Positions 22,475 to 33,949 of a stretch of DNA of 64,000 nt are shown in pieces. Source of the stretch: Gordius sp. MW1 (lineage: Eukaryota > Nematomorpha > Gordioida > Gordea > Gordiidae). Location: assembly GCA_964036665.1 (NCBI GenBank), contig OZ038527.1, positions 4,030,001 through 4,094,000 on the forward strand, given 5' to 3'. Each line of letters begins with the position of its first letter. Position 1 is the first letter of the stretch. The translations under genes and the position numbers were made by a program. Under the pieces are notes generated by a model. The model did not search any database. It had not been told where the DNA came from and was given only the letters and a program-made list of their open reading frames with translations.

Positions 22475-23450
22475 TTTTTACCAATTTAAGCATTTAAATT
22501 AATTTACCTGATTTTATGCAATTTGCGTAATTTTTAAAATGTCATCCATGAGTTTAAATACTCTATTGATATTTTTTTATATGTTAATGCATCAAACGTT
22601 TCCCATAACTGAGAAACAAACAAGAAACTTTGAACTTTTTTAAAGCGCTTACATTTAGTACAGAATATTTAATACTAAATAAGCGATTCTTATAGGTATA
22701 AAACTGACTTTTTGGTTAACAATTATTTATCCCTTTATGTAGCAAAACTAATTGGCATAACTGGAATTTTAATTTTATTTTTGCGAATTTAAGATTTTAT
22801 ACTGGTCTAGCCATCAGTTTAAATTAGGGGCAGGAGCATATAACGACTTTTCAAGTGTATGATAAAAATTGTATTGATATGAACTATTATAATATATGTA
22901 ATGAAATATTTCAATAAAATACTTTGTTCTATTTAAGAACACGAAGACCTTTGAAAATTTGCCCTTTATGGAGGAGTACGAAATTGTAGTAGGAAAAAGT
23001 ATTTGCGTTACCACTTTACGATACCAAACAAGAGTGTTTGTCCGCCCCACAGAATACGAAACTTGATGTGATTTTAATGATTCATTAAATTTTGAAATGT
23101 TTATGCCATTTTTAATTTATGGAATTGAATAAAACAAACGTTTTGGAAGCCATAAGTATAAAGTTGTTTATTTTCCCTCAATTGAAGAGGAGCAAAGAGC
23201 GATTGGTAATTCAAGCCAATTAAGCAGTAGGAAAAAAATTTTCATTTTAATTTAAACCACCATGACATGATAACAAATAACATATTTTACAGTTTGCCAG
23301 GATGAGACTCGGAGCATTTCAAAAATCTAATATATATAAATCCAAAATTATGGTTTAAAAAATCACAATATTGCCTTTAATGTTAACAAAGTTTTTCCCC
23401 TAATTAGATTTTCTTAAAAAATTAACTCTCAAATTAATTATGGTAAGTAA
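22475..23450. other. AT-rich spacer, nothing recognised
   Basis: About 1 kb with no recognisable exon or repeat. The 78-codon minus-strand frame near 22814-23050 has no recognisable motif and is probably chance. Confidence 0.4.
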
Positions 23451-23454
23451 TTCA

Positions 23455-23535
23455 AGTGCGTAATAGAACGCACTAATTGGCTACAAGCGTAAAGTAAACA
23501 AGATCACGTGATTTTCGCCACATCGCCATTGATTA
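23455..23535 (+). repeat. Repeat family L, copy 1
   Basis: GCACTAATTGGCTACAAGCG and GTAAACAAGATCACGTGA here reappear in reverse complement at 46655-46712 with few differences over about 55 bp. In the second place it lies just inside the right inverted repeat of the 43.2-46.8 kb insertion, so this may be an end of a related element. Confidence 0.65.
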
Positions 23536-23639
23536 TGAACTTTATACAGAACATTTGAACGCGTAGAAAACACTCGTTACGAGATTAATAAACAACTGTA
23601 ACCATTTTCAATTCCCTAAGTAATAGATATATGCATTAT

Positions 23640-24060
23640 GTTTTATTTACAGTTGTAGATAAAGATTTATATATTCAAATTTGACATTTGGTAGATCTAT
23701 AAGTTGTGTAGAGGTTTTCCCACATTCCTACATAGTAAGTAATATATTGGTATATGCATAATGTTTTATTTAAAGTTGTAGATAAAGATTTTATTTTCAA
23801 ATTTGGATTTTGGTTGATCTATTAGGTTTTCCCACATTCCTACATTTAAGTAGTATATTGATTGATACATGTAGATAAAGATTTTTAAAATTTGGAACTA
23901 TTATAAGTTGTAGAGAGGTTTTCCCACATTCCTTCATTTAAGTAAGAAATATATTGATACATACATTATGTTTTATTTAAAGTTGTAGATAAAGATTTTT
24001 CAAATTTGGAACTATTATAAGTTGTGTAGAGGTTTTTCCACATTCCTACATGTACACTTT
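23640..24060 (+). repeat. Degenerate tandem repeat, about 90-125-bp unit, four copies
   Basis: Four copies of a unit contain AGTTGTAGATAAAGATTT, then AAATTTGGA and GAGGTTTTCCCACATTCC, starting near 23650, 23775, 23870 and 23978. Lengths vary by internal deletion. It is non-coding and ends just before the hAT element at 24096. Confidence 0.75.
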
Positions 24061-24095
24061 TCAATATACAAATATTCATATGGGATGCCGAATAT

Positions 24096-27000
24096 CAGGC
24101 GCGTAGCCAGGATTTTTTAGGGGGGGGGGGGGGAAGAAATTTCAAATTTTTTTATAGCTTTTTATTTCCACAACAAAAATATAAATTCAAAAAATATAAA
24201 TTCAAAAAATATAAAATTTGCATATAAAATATAAAGAAAGTTATTATAAAATAATGTTATATTTTCTTTTCCCCATTGAAAAAATATTATGAACTTCTTT
24301 GAGAGTAGGAGCCAACTCCCGATGAATTGTCAATAAAGCAAATCCATTTAATCTATTCTTAGACATGGTATTTCTAATGTAAGTTTTTAGCCTCCTCAGC
24401 GTTGAGAAGCTTTCGTTCATTAGTACACGTTGTGATTGTGATTGGAAGGCAGGCTAATAGATATAGAAGAGTCGTTATATTTGGTAGGGATTTTAATATA
24501 TTATGTTCGGATAAGGCGTTTAAAGGATTCTTTGGCCATCCTGCTGAGATCTTAGATAAGGCCATATACCAGATATTGAATTCTGCTATGAGATCTTCAT
24601 TAGTCCCTTGGAGATCATTTACATAAAACTTCGCTAGAAAATTTATTTTTAATCGCGTTTCTGGTGAAACAATAAAGAAATTTTGAGGAAATAAAATTTG
24701 AAAATTCTCCAAAACTTGTTTCTTGTCCAGAAACCGTTCATTCAATTGTGTAATAAAAATATCAAGCAATGGTATAAATAAAGTAATTTTGTAGTATTTT
24801 TCAGTATTAATGTTACTTCTACAAGTTTGTTTTTTTGCAAACCGAGGTTTTTTGAGCTCGAAATCATACAACTTGGCCTTGACTTCAGCGACTAAAAAAA
24901 CTTTGTGAAACTCTTCATCAACGTTATTGCTGATTAATTTAATTTGACCTACAAAAGTCTCCGCCAACTGTGTAACTTGTTGAAGATCCAAGTCATTTTT
25001 TTGCAATTGCTTGCATAAAATAGATAGCCGAATAGTTTATTCATGCATAAAAGGGAAATTAAATATTCAGACTGCCATAGAGAAGTGAGCAACGTCGCAG
25101 CTTCTGTTGCAACAGCGTGGTCATAACAGGTTGAAATCCGTTCCAATGCCGGATATATGGCACCTTGAAGTAAAATATGGGTGGAAACGGGATCGTGCCG
25201 TGATGCCCAGCGGGTCGCACACACTTGCTTTAATTTTTCTATAGGAAGTTTGTCTTCCAATTTTGACAACATTTCAATAAGAACCTGATCGGATATTTAA
25301 AAACATCGTAAACTTTAGAAACAATCCCTATTAAAAAAATTATATTTTAAAAAAAATCTATATATTTTATTACCCATGCAATTCCGTATAGTGGGAGTGG
25401 AGTGGTGCAGGCATCTGATAGAGCTAAATTTAACGAATGTGATGCACAATGAACATACAACGCCGTTGGGTATGTTTTCATTATGCATGCCTGAACACCG
25501 TTAAGCTTCCCGCTCATATTCCGGGCCCCATCATAGCCCTGGCCTCTTAACAAATTTGTATTAATATTTAGATCCTTTATGTTTTTGATAATTAAATCTC
25601 CTAGCCCCTTTCCTGTTGTGTCAATAACTGGGACAAATAGCAAAAATTTCCTTTTATGGCTAACGTTGAAGTATCAATATACGGACGCAAAGGGACATTT
25701 GCTGTACCCCTGAAATATCCGTTTCATCGCAGAGAATTGTGAAAAAGGGAGATTTGTTAATTTCATTGACTACTTTATTGAGGATTAATTTATTAAAAAT
25801 GGTTATAACCTCATTTTAAAAATGAGGACTTAGGTAAAGAGCATTTTTCAAAAAGTCTGAAAGTACTGGGTCCCCATTAGCCCGGTATCTTAAGAGGGCC
25901 CTAAAATTACCGGTAATATTATCTTGTAAATCTAATTTAATAGGTCCAGAATCTTTATGGCCTCTTAAGGCCAATTCTTGAATCCCCAATGTCAAAATAG
26001 TATCAATGATGGGGGCTATCTTTAATCAATTTTCTTTAGCTTGCATTTTCCGCTGGGAGTCCAATTGATCAATGATACAAAGCTTTTTCCCATCTCTAAT
26101 TGATTTTAGAGATATGGCTGTCTGTATTCGGTCTATGTGATATAAATTTTTTTGGTGTAAATTAAAAATTTTCGTAGCATCTTTCCATCTTCTGAATGGT
26201 ACAGAAACTAGCCCCTTCAATTTTTGTTGCCTCTTTCCACCAAAATTTGGGCCAAAAAGTACACATGTTTTACAGAACACCCCATTTTCCATTGGCGAAT
26301 AGACAAGCCAGCTCTTCTGGAACCAGGAGTGTTGAAATTTTAATTTTTTTTAGTGTGGTATTACGTGGAAAATTGAACAAAATGGTGGGTTGATAAATTT
26401 TATCATGTAGTGCTAGCTTATCCTCTTCAATATTTTTATTATTTACATATAAACTTATGTCATAAGGGAAAGGGTCGCTTGAATCTAAACATAATTATTT
26501 AAAAAGATTTAAAATACAAAATCAACTTTTCATAAACTTAGAAAATATGTATAATTATAAATACCATTTGGTTTGATTATTAAAGGTAAAATGCCAGTCT
26601 CTAGTATCTTGTGATAAATTTTGTTGGCTAACTTCTATAAGTATAAAATACATAAATAATAAATAAAAAAAGTCTTTAAGAAATTATAGATTAAACTAAC
26701 ATGATTTATTTTTATAAATATAAATAAATTTTCACAAAAATAATATATAGCTAAAAATTTCCTTTTTTTAAATTTTTTTAACAAATGTATAATAAATAGA
26801 AAAAGCATTAAATTATTATCACTTAATAGAAACATAAAGCATTATAATTAATTATTCTTAAAATAAAAAATTACTAGCTGTGGTGTCGGATGATTTGATG
26901 GAGAAAAAATCGCGAATTTTCATTTTGCAGGTGAACAATTGAAAAAGGAAAAAGAGAGTTCATAGTCTTTTGGTCGAAATTTAATTCAAAAACGGAAAAT

Positions 27001-27143
27001 AATATTTACTTAATTTATAATTAAAAATAAATTAATAAGTGTTTTACTTAGTCATTTATTGTAACTATTAAATAAAAACTTTGAATCTAAAAAATTTTTA
27101 TAAAATTTTTTTTTTAATTTTTGCCAAGTTATTTACGCCACTG
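24096..27143 (-). mobile_element. Near full-length hAT transposon (TTF/DUF4371 type)
   Basis: This 3048-bp element has left end CAGGCGCGTAGCCAGG, right end AAGTTATTTACGCCACTG, and an exact 8-bp target duplication CCGAATAT (24088-24095 and 27144-27151). A long G run follows the left end. It contains a transposase gene on the minus strand (annotated separately). It is the only element here that keeps most of a hAT transposase, and its TIR resembles that of the 10308-12941 element and family A MITEs, so a relative could have mobilised those. Confidence 0.93.
24280..26490 (-). pseudogene. hAT transposase (TTF zinc finger, DUF4371), broken
   Basis: Reading on the minus strand, order and motifs match TTF-type hAT transposases. 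There is a TTF zinc finger (VFCKTCVLFG near 26280), DUF4371-type catalytic blocks (GNFRALLRYRANGDP near 25910, TILCDETDISG near 25720, GQGYDGARNMSG and YVHCASHSLNLALSDAC in 25643-25347), the CATRWASRHD block (about 25200), and a C-terminal dimerisation region (LLACLPITITTC...NER near 24420). Frameshifts and stops separate these blocks into frames 26292-26026, 25643-25347, 25272-24949 and 25006-24374, so the gene is no longer functional as written. Plus-strand frames across this region are shadows. Confidence 0.88.
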
Positions 27144-27151
27144 CCGAATAT

Positions 27152-28224
27152 GCTCCCAATATACATGATAATGTCTTGTGAGACATGTCCAAATTTTGTC
27201 CAACAATGGACAAAGACTCATCACCTTACACCCTGTAGTGGGGCCCTGAAGTACAATAATATGTATGGATATTTGTAACATGCTTTTGACAAAGAAATGG
27301 GCATTCTTCTAGGTCAATCGTGATGGACTATTTTTTTAAATTAGTTCATGCTGTTCCAATGTGGTCACATATTGCTGTATATGACTCCCAAACTTAATAT
27401 GACCTGCTGTTCATTTGGCTGTTCAAAAGTAAAAGATTAATTATAAGTTAATTATTTCTATAGGGACTAATTAAGGTGAACTGGTACAAACACAAAGCAT
27501 TGCTTCACCTCTGCCAATCACTTTCAATCTAATGGTTTAGTCAAGCAACCAATATTATACCTGGGCTGTCAATTCACCCTCTTATCCAAAATTATCATTA
27601 CTTGAGATATATGTTTTAGCATAATTTTTTAAAAAGATTGTTTTTAAATATAAAATTTATATGCTCATTGTATTGTTTTCTTTGTTCCAGATTGTTCATA
27701 AAGCTACTTTGCAATTCATAGACGTTTGTTTGAATTGTGTAAAATCTTTGTAATAATATAACATAAACATATAAAAAATAAAGCAACAATTTAATCATAA
27801 TATTTAACATGAATTATTTATATAAAAAATAGGGGTCAAAAAATAAATTATTTAAACAAATTAATAAAAAATAAGATTCATTATTAATGCAATTTAAACT
27901 ATTGTCTTATTTACAGTACCCTTTAAATTTAATATAATAAAACATAATTAAACCTAAAGAATGATCATATCATAAAAATAAATTGGTTGAGCAATTTAAT
28001 TATAAAATACACATTTTAAGCAATAGGGGTCAAAATTTGTTAATTTTTTCTAATCCATAAAAAAGGATTCATCATAAATAAATAGCTATATATATTAAAT
28101 TGATATATTTCATTTTAAATTCAAAAATGGCTGTCAATCACGACATATGTCAATCAAAGTCAGATTGACACTTGAATCTGACAATACTTGAATATGCTAA
28201 TCTGACACCGGTTCATTTTTAGAC
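27152..28224. other. AT-rich spacer, nothing recognised
   Basis: About 1 kb without a recognisable gene or element end. Repeated phrases such as AATAGGGGTCAAAA and ATAAAAAATAAGATTCATNAT (27829 and 28024) hint at a decayed duplication. Confidence 0.4.
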
Positions 28225-28345
28225 TTTATTGCCCACCCGGGCCCGCCTGAACCCTCTAAGTGTCCGCCCGGGCCCGCCTGAATCATTAGAGCTGCCCGAA
28301 CTGCCCGGCCCAAAATATTAAATTTGCCCGTTATGTCCGAAATTA
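28225..28345. mobile_element. hAT family E2, subterminal fragment
   Basis: The words CCCGGGCCCGCCTGAA, AAGTGTCCGCCCGGG and CTGCCCGAACTGCCCGG match the subterminal array of the E2 element at 14027-14471 and the pieces at 32946-33250. Only one end is present. Confidence 0.65.
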
Positions 28346-28430
28346 TGCTATCCCAAATTCTTTCAACCACTATTAAAAAATAGGCATTAAATTAATGGCA
28401 TATTGATTAAAACAAATATAGCAATATTAA

Positions 28431-30360
28431 TTGCTATGCAATTTATGGGCTCGTTTTAATTGCTATGCAATTTATGGGCTCGTTTTTGGTTGTCCGTTGT
28501 CCGTTGTCCGTTGTCCGTTACCCTATCTATTTGCATTGGGTATATTAGGTTATCGATTTTTAATTGCTATGCATGAGAAAGAGGTGCCCCACCCCTCATC
28601 TCTATCTCCCTCGCTGTGTTATTTTTAATTGCTATGCATAAGAGGTGCCCCACCCCTCATCTCTATCTCCCTCGCTGTGTTATATATAAGATTTGTTAAA
28701 TTATCTATTATATAAACATAAATAAAAGTTGTTTACTTTTAATTGCTATGCAATTTAACTAGTTATATAATAAGCATAAATAAAAGTTGTTTACTTTTAA
28801 TTGCTATGCAATTTAATTAGTTTTTGTTATATAATAAACATAGATAAAAGTTGTTTACTTTTAATGCTATGCAATTTAACTAGTTATATAATAAACATAA
28901 ATAAAAGTTGTTTACTTTTTAATTGCTATGTAATTTAACTAGTTTTGGGGTTAGAATCCCGGAGTTTTTTTTGACTCTTATGATTGTTCTTGTTACTATC
29001 ATTGATAATAAGAATTTTTGGCCGTCCGCTGGCTGCTGACCAATGAAAAAAATGACCATTGGCCAAAATGTGAATCGAAATTATTTTTTTCTTTTTTTTT
29101 TGACTATTATGATTGTTCCTGTTTCTACCATTGCTATTATGACTTTTTGGCCGTCCGCTGGCTGCTGACCAATGTTATATAATAAACATAAATAAAAGAT
29201 GTTTACTTCTAATTGCTATGCAATTTAACTAGTTTTGGGGTTAGAATCCCGGAGTTTTTTTTGACTCTTATGATTGTTCTTGTTACTATCATTGATAATA
29301 AGACTTTTTGGCCGTCCGCTGGCTGCTGACCAATGAAAAAAATGACCATTGGCCAAAATGTGAATCCGAGTTTATTTGTTCGTTTTTTTTTTACTATTAT
29401 GATTGTTCCTGTTACTACCATTGCTATTATGACTTTTTGGCCGTCCGTTGGCTGCTGACCAATGGAAAAAATGACCATTGGCCAAAATGTGAATCGAAAT
29501 TATTTTTTTCGTTTTTTTTGACTATTATGATTGTTCCTGTTCCTACCATTGCTAATATGACTTTTTGGCCGTCCGCAGGCTGCTGACCAATGGAATAAAA
29601 TGACCATTGACCAAAATGTGATTCGAAAATTGTTTTTTCGTTTTTTTTTGACTATTATAAATTTATATCCACTTTTACCGTGTCCTGCCTGCTGACCAAT
29701 GGAAAAAAATGACCATTGGCCAAAATGTGATTCGAAATTTTTTTTTTCGTTTTTTTTTACTATTATGAATTTATATCCACTTTTACCGTGTCCTGGCTGC
29801 TGACCAATGGAAAAAAATGACCATTGGCCAAAATGTGTTTCGAAAATTTTTTTCCGTTTTTTTGGCTATCATTGACTTATAGAGTATCTGTGGGTACTGA
29901 CCAATAGAGAAAAAGTGACCATTGGCCAAATTTTTGATTTTTTTAATTAAAAATTGTTCAAATTCAACAAAAAATTTCTCCCAACAATTCTGCAAATTCT
30001 TAACATTGTGTTGTTTTATAATATAATGTTTGTTAGACCCATAATCACTAAAGGCCATAAAAACTAATGTAATACGCAACTAGATGCAAACACTAAATCT
30101 AACCCTTGCCTATATTACATTTTGCCGTTATTACATTTTGCCTATAATGGAAAATTTGTATAAATAATTTATTAATCATTAGGCATTTAATACCCCCCTA
30201 TAGGCATTCTCGCCCCTTCCCACCTTTCTCGCCCATAAATTGCATAGCAAATATGATACATTTATACGAAGTACAGATGAGTCGTCCCCCCTTCCCTTCC
30301 CCTCTTCCCTTCCCCTCTTCCCTTCCCTTCTCCCCCTTCCCACGAGGGCCGAAGGCCCGA
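28431..30360 (+). repeat. HINE/DINE-like satellite unit I
   Basis: The unit opens with AATTGCTATGCAATTTATGG and GTCCGTTGTCCGTT words. Several roughly 58-bp units ending AATTGCTATGCAATT then TAACTAG(T) follow, and then a central array of 105-130-bp repeats. Each repeat holds GGCCGTCCGCTGGCTGCTGA, a CCAATGG/CCATTGG hairpin, CGAAA and T runs. It closes with the inverse of the opening motif (GCCCATAAATTGCATAGC, about 30231), a CCCCTTCC tract and a GGGCCGAAGGCCC hairpin (30346-30358). Terminal inverted motifs, a 3' hairpin and central tandem repeats are the plan of non-autonomous Helentrons; the assignment is inference. Long frames inside it are artefacts of the repeats. Confidence 0.7.
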
Positions 30361-32155
30361 GTTTTTTGGTTGTCTGTCCGTTGTCCGTCCTTCCGTTGTC
30401 CGTCCGTCCGTTGTCCGTCCGTCCGTTGTCCGTCCGTCCGTTGTCCGTTACCCTCCCTATCTATTTGCATTGGGTATATTAGGTTATCGATTTTTTAAAT
30501 TAATGCATGAGAAAGAGGTGCCCCACCCCTCATCTCTATCTCCCTCGCTGTGTTATTTTTTAAATTAATGCATAAGAGGTGCCCCACCCCTCATCTCTAT
30601 CTCCCTCGGTGTGTTATATATAAGATTTGTTAAATTATCTATTATATAATAAACATAGATAAAAGTTGTTTACTTTTAATGCTATGCAATTTAACTAGTT
30701 ATATAATAAACATAAATAAAAGTTGTTTACTTTTTAATTGCTATGCAATTTAACTAGTTTTGGGGTTAGAATCCCGGAGTTTTTTTGACTCTTATGATTG
30801 TTCTTGTTACTATCATTGATAATAAGAATTTTTGGCCGTCCGCTGGCTGCTGACCAATGAAAAAAATGACCATTGGCCAAAATGTGAATCGAAATTATTT
30901 TTTTCGTTTTTTTTTGACTATTATGATTGTTCCTGTTTCTACCATTGCTATTATGACTTTTTGACCGTCCGCTGGCTGCTGACCAATGTTATATAATAAA
31001 CATAAATAAAAGTTGTTTACTTTTAATTGCTATGCAATTTAACTAGTTTTTGGGTTAGAATCCCGGGTTTTTTTGACTCTTATGATTGTTCTTGTTACTA
31101 TCATTGATAATAAGACTTTTTGGCCGTCCGTTGGCTGCTGACCACTGAAAAAAAATGACCATTGGCCAAAATGTGAATCCGAGTTTATTTTTTCGTTTTT
31201 TTTGACTATTATGATTGTTCCTGTTACTACCATTGCTATTATGACTTTTTGGCCGTCCGCTGGCTCCTGACCGATGGAAAAAATGACCATTGGCCAAAAT
31301 GTGAATCGAAAATTTTTTTTTCGTTTATTTGACTATTATGATTGTTCCTGTTCCTACCATTGCTATTATCACTTTTTGGCCGTCCGCTGGCTGCTGACCA
31401 ATGGAATAAAATGACCATTGGCCAAAATGTGATTCGAAAACTTTTTTTTCGTTTTTTTTGACTTTTTGGTATTTATATCCATTTTTACCGTGTCCTGGCT
31501 GCTGACCAATGGAAAAAAATGACCATTGGCCAAAATGTGATTTGAAAATTTTTTTTTTCGTTTTTTTTACTCTTATGAATTTATATCCACTTTTACCGTG
31601 TGCTGGCTGCTGACCAATGGAAAAAAATGACCATTGGCCAAAGTGAGCATCAAAATTTTTTTTTCCATTTTTTGGCTATCATTGACTTATAGAGTATCTG
31701 TTGGTACTGACCAATAGAGAAAAAGTGACCATTGGCCAAATTTTTGATTTTTTTAATTAAAAATTGTTCAAATTCAACAAAACATTTCTCCCAACAATTC
31801 TGCAAATTCTTAACATTGTGTTGTTTTATAATATAATGTTTGTTAGACCCATAATCAATAAAAACTAATGTAATACGCAACTAGATGCAAACACTAAATC
31901 TAACCCTAACCCTTGCCTATATTACATTTTGCCTATATCATTTTGCCTATAATGGAAAATTTGTATAAATAATTAATTAATCATTAGGCATTTAATACCC
32001 CCCTATATGCATTCTCGCCCCTTCCCACCTTTCTCGCCCATAAATTGCATAACAGATATGATACATTTTTACGAAGTACAGATGAGTCGTCCCCCCTTCC
32101 CTTCCCCCCTTCCCTTCCCTTCTCCCCCTTCCCACGAGGGCCGAAGGCCCGAGTT
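30361..32155 (+). repeat. HINE/DINE-like satellite unit II (tandem to I)
   Basis: This unit repeats unit I in the same order: GTCCGTCC words, the GAGGTGCCCCACCCCTC block, 58-bp CTAG units, the central CCAATGG hairpin array, the AATTCAACAAAACATTTCTC block, the CCCATAAATTGCATAACAG motif, the pyrimidine tract and the GGGCCGAAGGCCC hairpin ending near 32150. Long stretches are almost identical to unit I, so the roughly 1.8-kb duplication looks recent. Confidence 0.75.
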
Positions 32156-32945
32156 TATTTTATTATTACGGACAAAATCAAATTTCCTATACTTTTTAAA
32201 GGACGAATTAGAAACATTTTCAAATGAAACTTTTGATCTTGAATTTTAATCCTTTTAGGTCGAAAAATGGTAGTAATCGGTCTTTCTAAATAATTTGGCA
32301 AGAGTCTTTAAAATATTATGTTATCACTGACAAAACCGCTCATAGCTCACTAAATTTTTTAGTTTATTGCTAATGCATTTAGGTACAAACATGTTATAAC
32401 GTTTACAAATCATATAACAGCAAAATATTAATTGGATGCAGCCAATGTCCATGTAAATATTTATGTAGCAGTTTTTCAATTAAGTTTAAAGTAATATTAC
32501 AACAAACAAAATAAGACTCCCCTTTTGGGTAAACCCGTATAGGCCCTTTTCCTATAAATAAACTTATTTATGAATAAAATTAGTTCAATTGGTCAATCTA
32601 TGCTCTGTTAATACTTACTTTTTTGATAAAAAAACAATAATTTTTTCATAGAATTTAAATGCAATTTATGGAGATGATTTTTAATTGAAAGCAAAAAAAG
32701 TATAAAAATTTATTATTATAAAAATAAGTTATACCTTAGCGATAGCGACGTGTGATAAGAGGGAATAAAAAAGCGAATTGCGAATTGGGGAAGCTTTGTT
32801 AAACAAAATGGATTTGTTAAAAAAATTAATTAATATCAGAATGAAATTTAACACTTGCATGCATTGTGTCAATTTGGGCATGTCGCTTTTATAAAATGTC
32901 TAGACGGGCATGTGAACTACGAACAATGAAAGGGCTCCATAGATC
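32156..32945. other. AT-rich spacer
   Basis: No gene was recognised. The segment at 32640-32800 (GGGAATAAAAAAGCGAATTG, GGGGAAGCTTTGTTAAAC) is loosely repeated twice at 33360-33600, so this is part of a decayed three-copy duplication. Confidence 0.45.
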
Positions 32946-33250
32946 AGAGGTGAGATTTGTTAGAAATTTTCTGCCCGAACCCGGCCCGATTTAATTTTTT
33001 AACTTCCTTGCCCGCCCAAACTCTTCTAAGTGTCCGCCCGGGCACGCCCAAATCGTTAACTGCCCGAATTACCCGGCCTGAAATATAAAATTTGCCCGTT
33101 AGGCCCAAAATTATGCGATCCCAAACAGGGGTCAGATTTGTTAAAATATTTTTACCCGGTCCACATTTTTGACTGATTGCCCGCCTAAATCCTTATAAGT
33201 ATTTGCTCGGCCATGCCCGAACTGCCTGGACCGATTAATAGGTCACAAAA
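32946..33250. mobile_element. hAT family E2, two end fragments in tandem
   Basis: The left terminus CAGAGGTGAGATTTGTTAG at 32946 and a second copy GGGGTCAGATTTGTTA at 33127 are each followed by GCCCG-rich arrays (TGCCCGAACCCGGCCCG). The matching right end was not found here. These may be two truncated insertions or a tandem duplication of one end. Confidence 0.6.
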
Positions 33251-33945
33251 TTTTAATAGATTAATTGTTAATGCATTTAGGTTAATAAAAAATTATTTCA
33301 ATTTGTAATACTTAGTAGTTTTTTGATAAAAAAAAACTATATTAATCAATAAATCACCTTCTTGCTATAGAATATAATGGGGAAAATTTTTATTTGAAGC
33401 ACAAAAATGATACGGGAATTAATTATGTATTATGAAAATAAGTAGCGTAGATAAGGGAATAAAAAGGGTGAATTGTGAAATGGGGCAAGAAAGAGTGATA
33501 TGGAAATTAATTATTATAGAAATTAGATTTAAGTAATAGCGTAGATTAGGGAATTAAAAGGCGAATTGCGAAATGGGGAAGCTTTTTTAAACCAAATTTC
33601 ATTTGTTAAACTAAATGAAGTAGTAGAATTAATAGCACTTATATGTGCATACAATGTGTGCAAATATCACGCCTTTGTTTTAAGTCTAGACGGCACATAT
33701 GTATTGCGTAGAGTTGTTAAATTTTTCGCGTTAGCAATGCTAACTATGTGCTTTGCTCGAGCACGCACACTAGCTGTATATCCTAGTTTAGCACAATGAG
33801 TGCTAGCTGTTTGGTGCAATAGTTTTAACAGTAGCATGTAAAAATGCTCGAGAGATTAGTCAAAGCAGCCACATCTGTTAAAAAACTGATCAATGAAAAA
33901 AATGACCAGGCCAAATAAATCGAAAATTTTTTTTTGTTTTTGAAT
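33251..33945. other. AT-rich spacer with degraded duplication
   Basis: Two further copies of the GGGAATAAAAAGGGTGAATTG / GAAATGGGGAAGC motif lie near 33455 and 33550. A 77-codon plus-strand frame at 33566-33799 has no recognisable motif. Confidence 0.4.
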
Positions 33946-33949
33946 TGGT

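Noticed and set aside
24402-24626. Plus-strand 74-codon frame
   Set aside because: It is a shadow of the minus-strand hAT transposase C-terminal region.
30198-30498. Frames with RTDGQRTDGQ or PSVRCPSVRC repeats
   Set aside because: They are translations of the GTCCGTCC microsatellite within the HINE-like unit.
29209-31297. Several 80-98-codon frames with FWPMVIFFIGQQPADGQK repeats
   Set aside because: The peptide repeat is the translation of the 105-130-bp satellite unit in one frame. It recurs at 63278-63619 and shifts frame between units, as expected of non-coding repeats.
28431-32155. CRISPR-like array
   Set aside because: Direct repeats are 105-130 bp, diverged, with no unique spacers, in a eukaryotic genome with introns.
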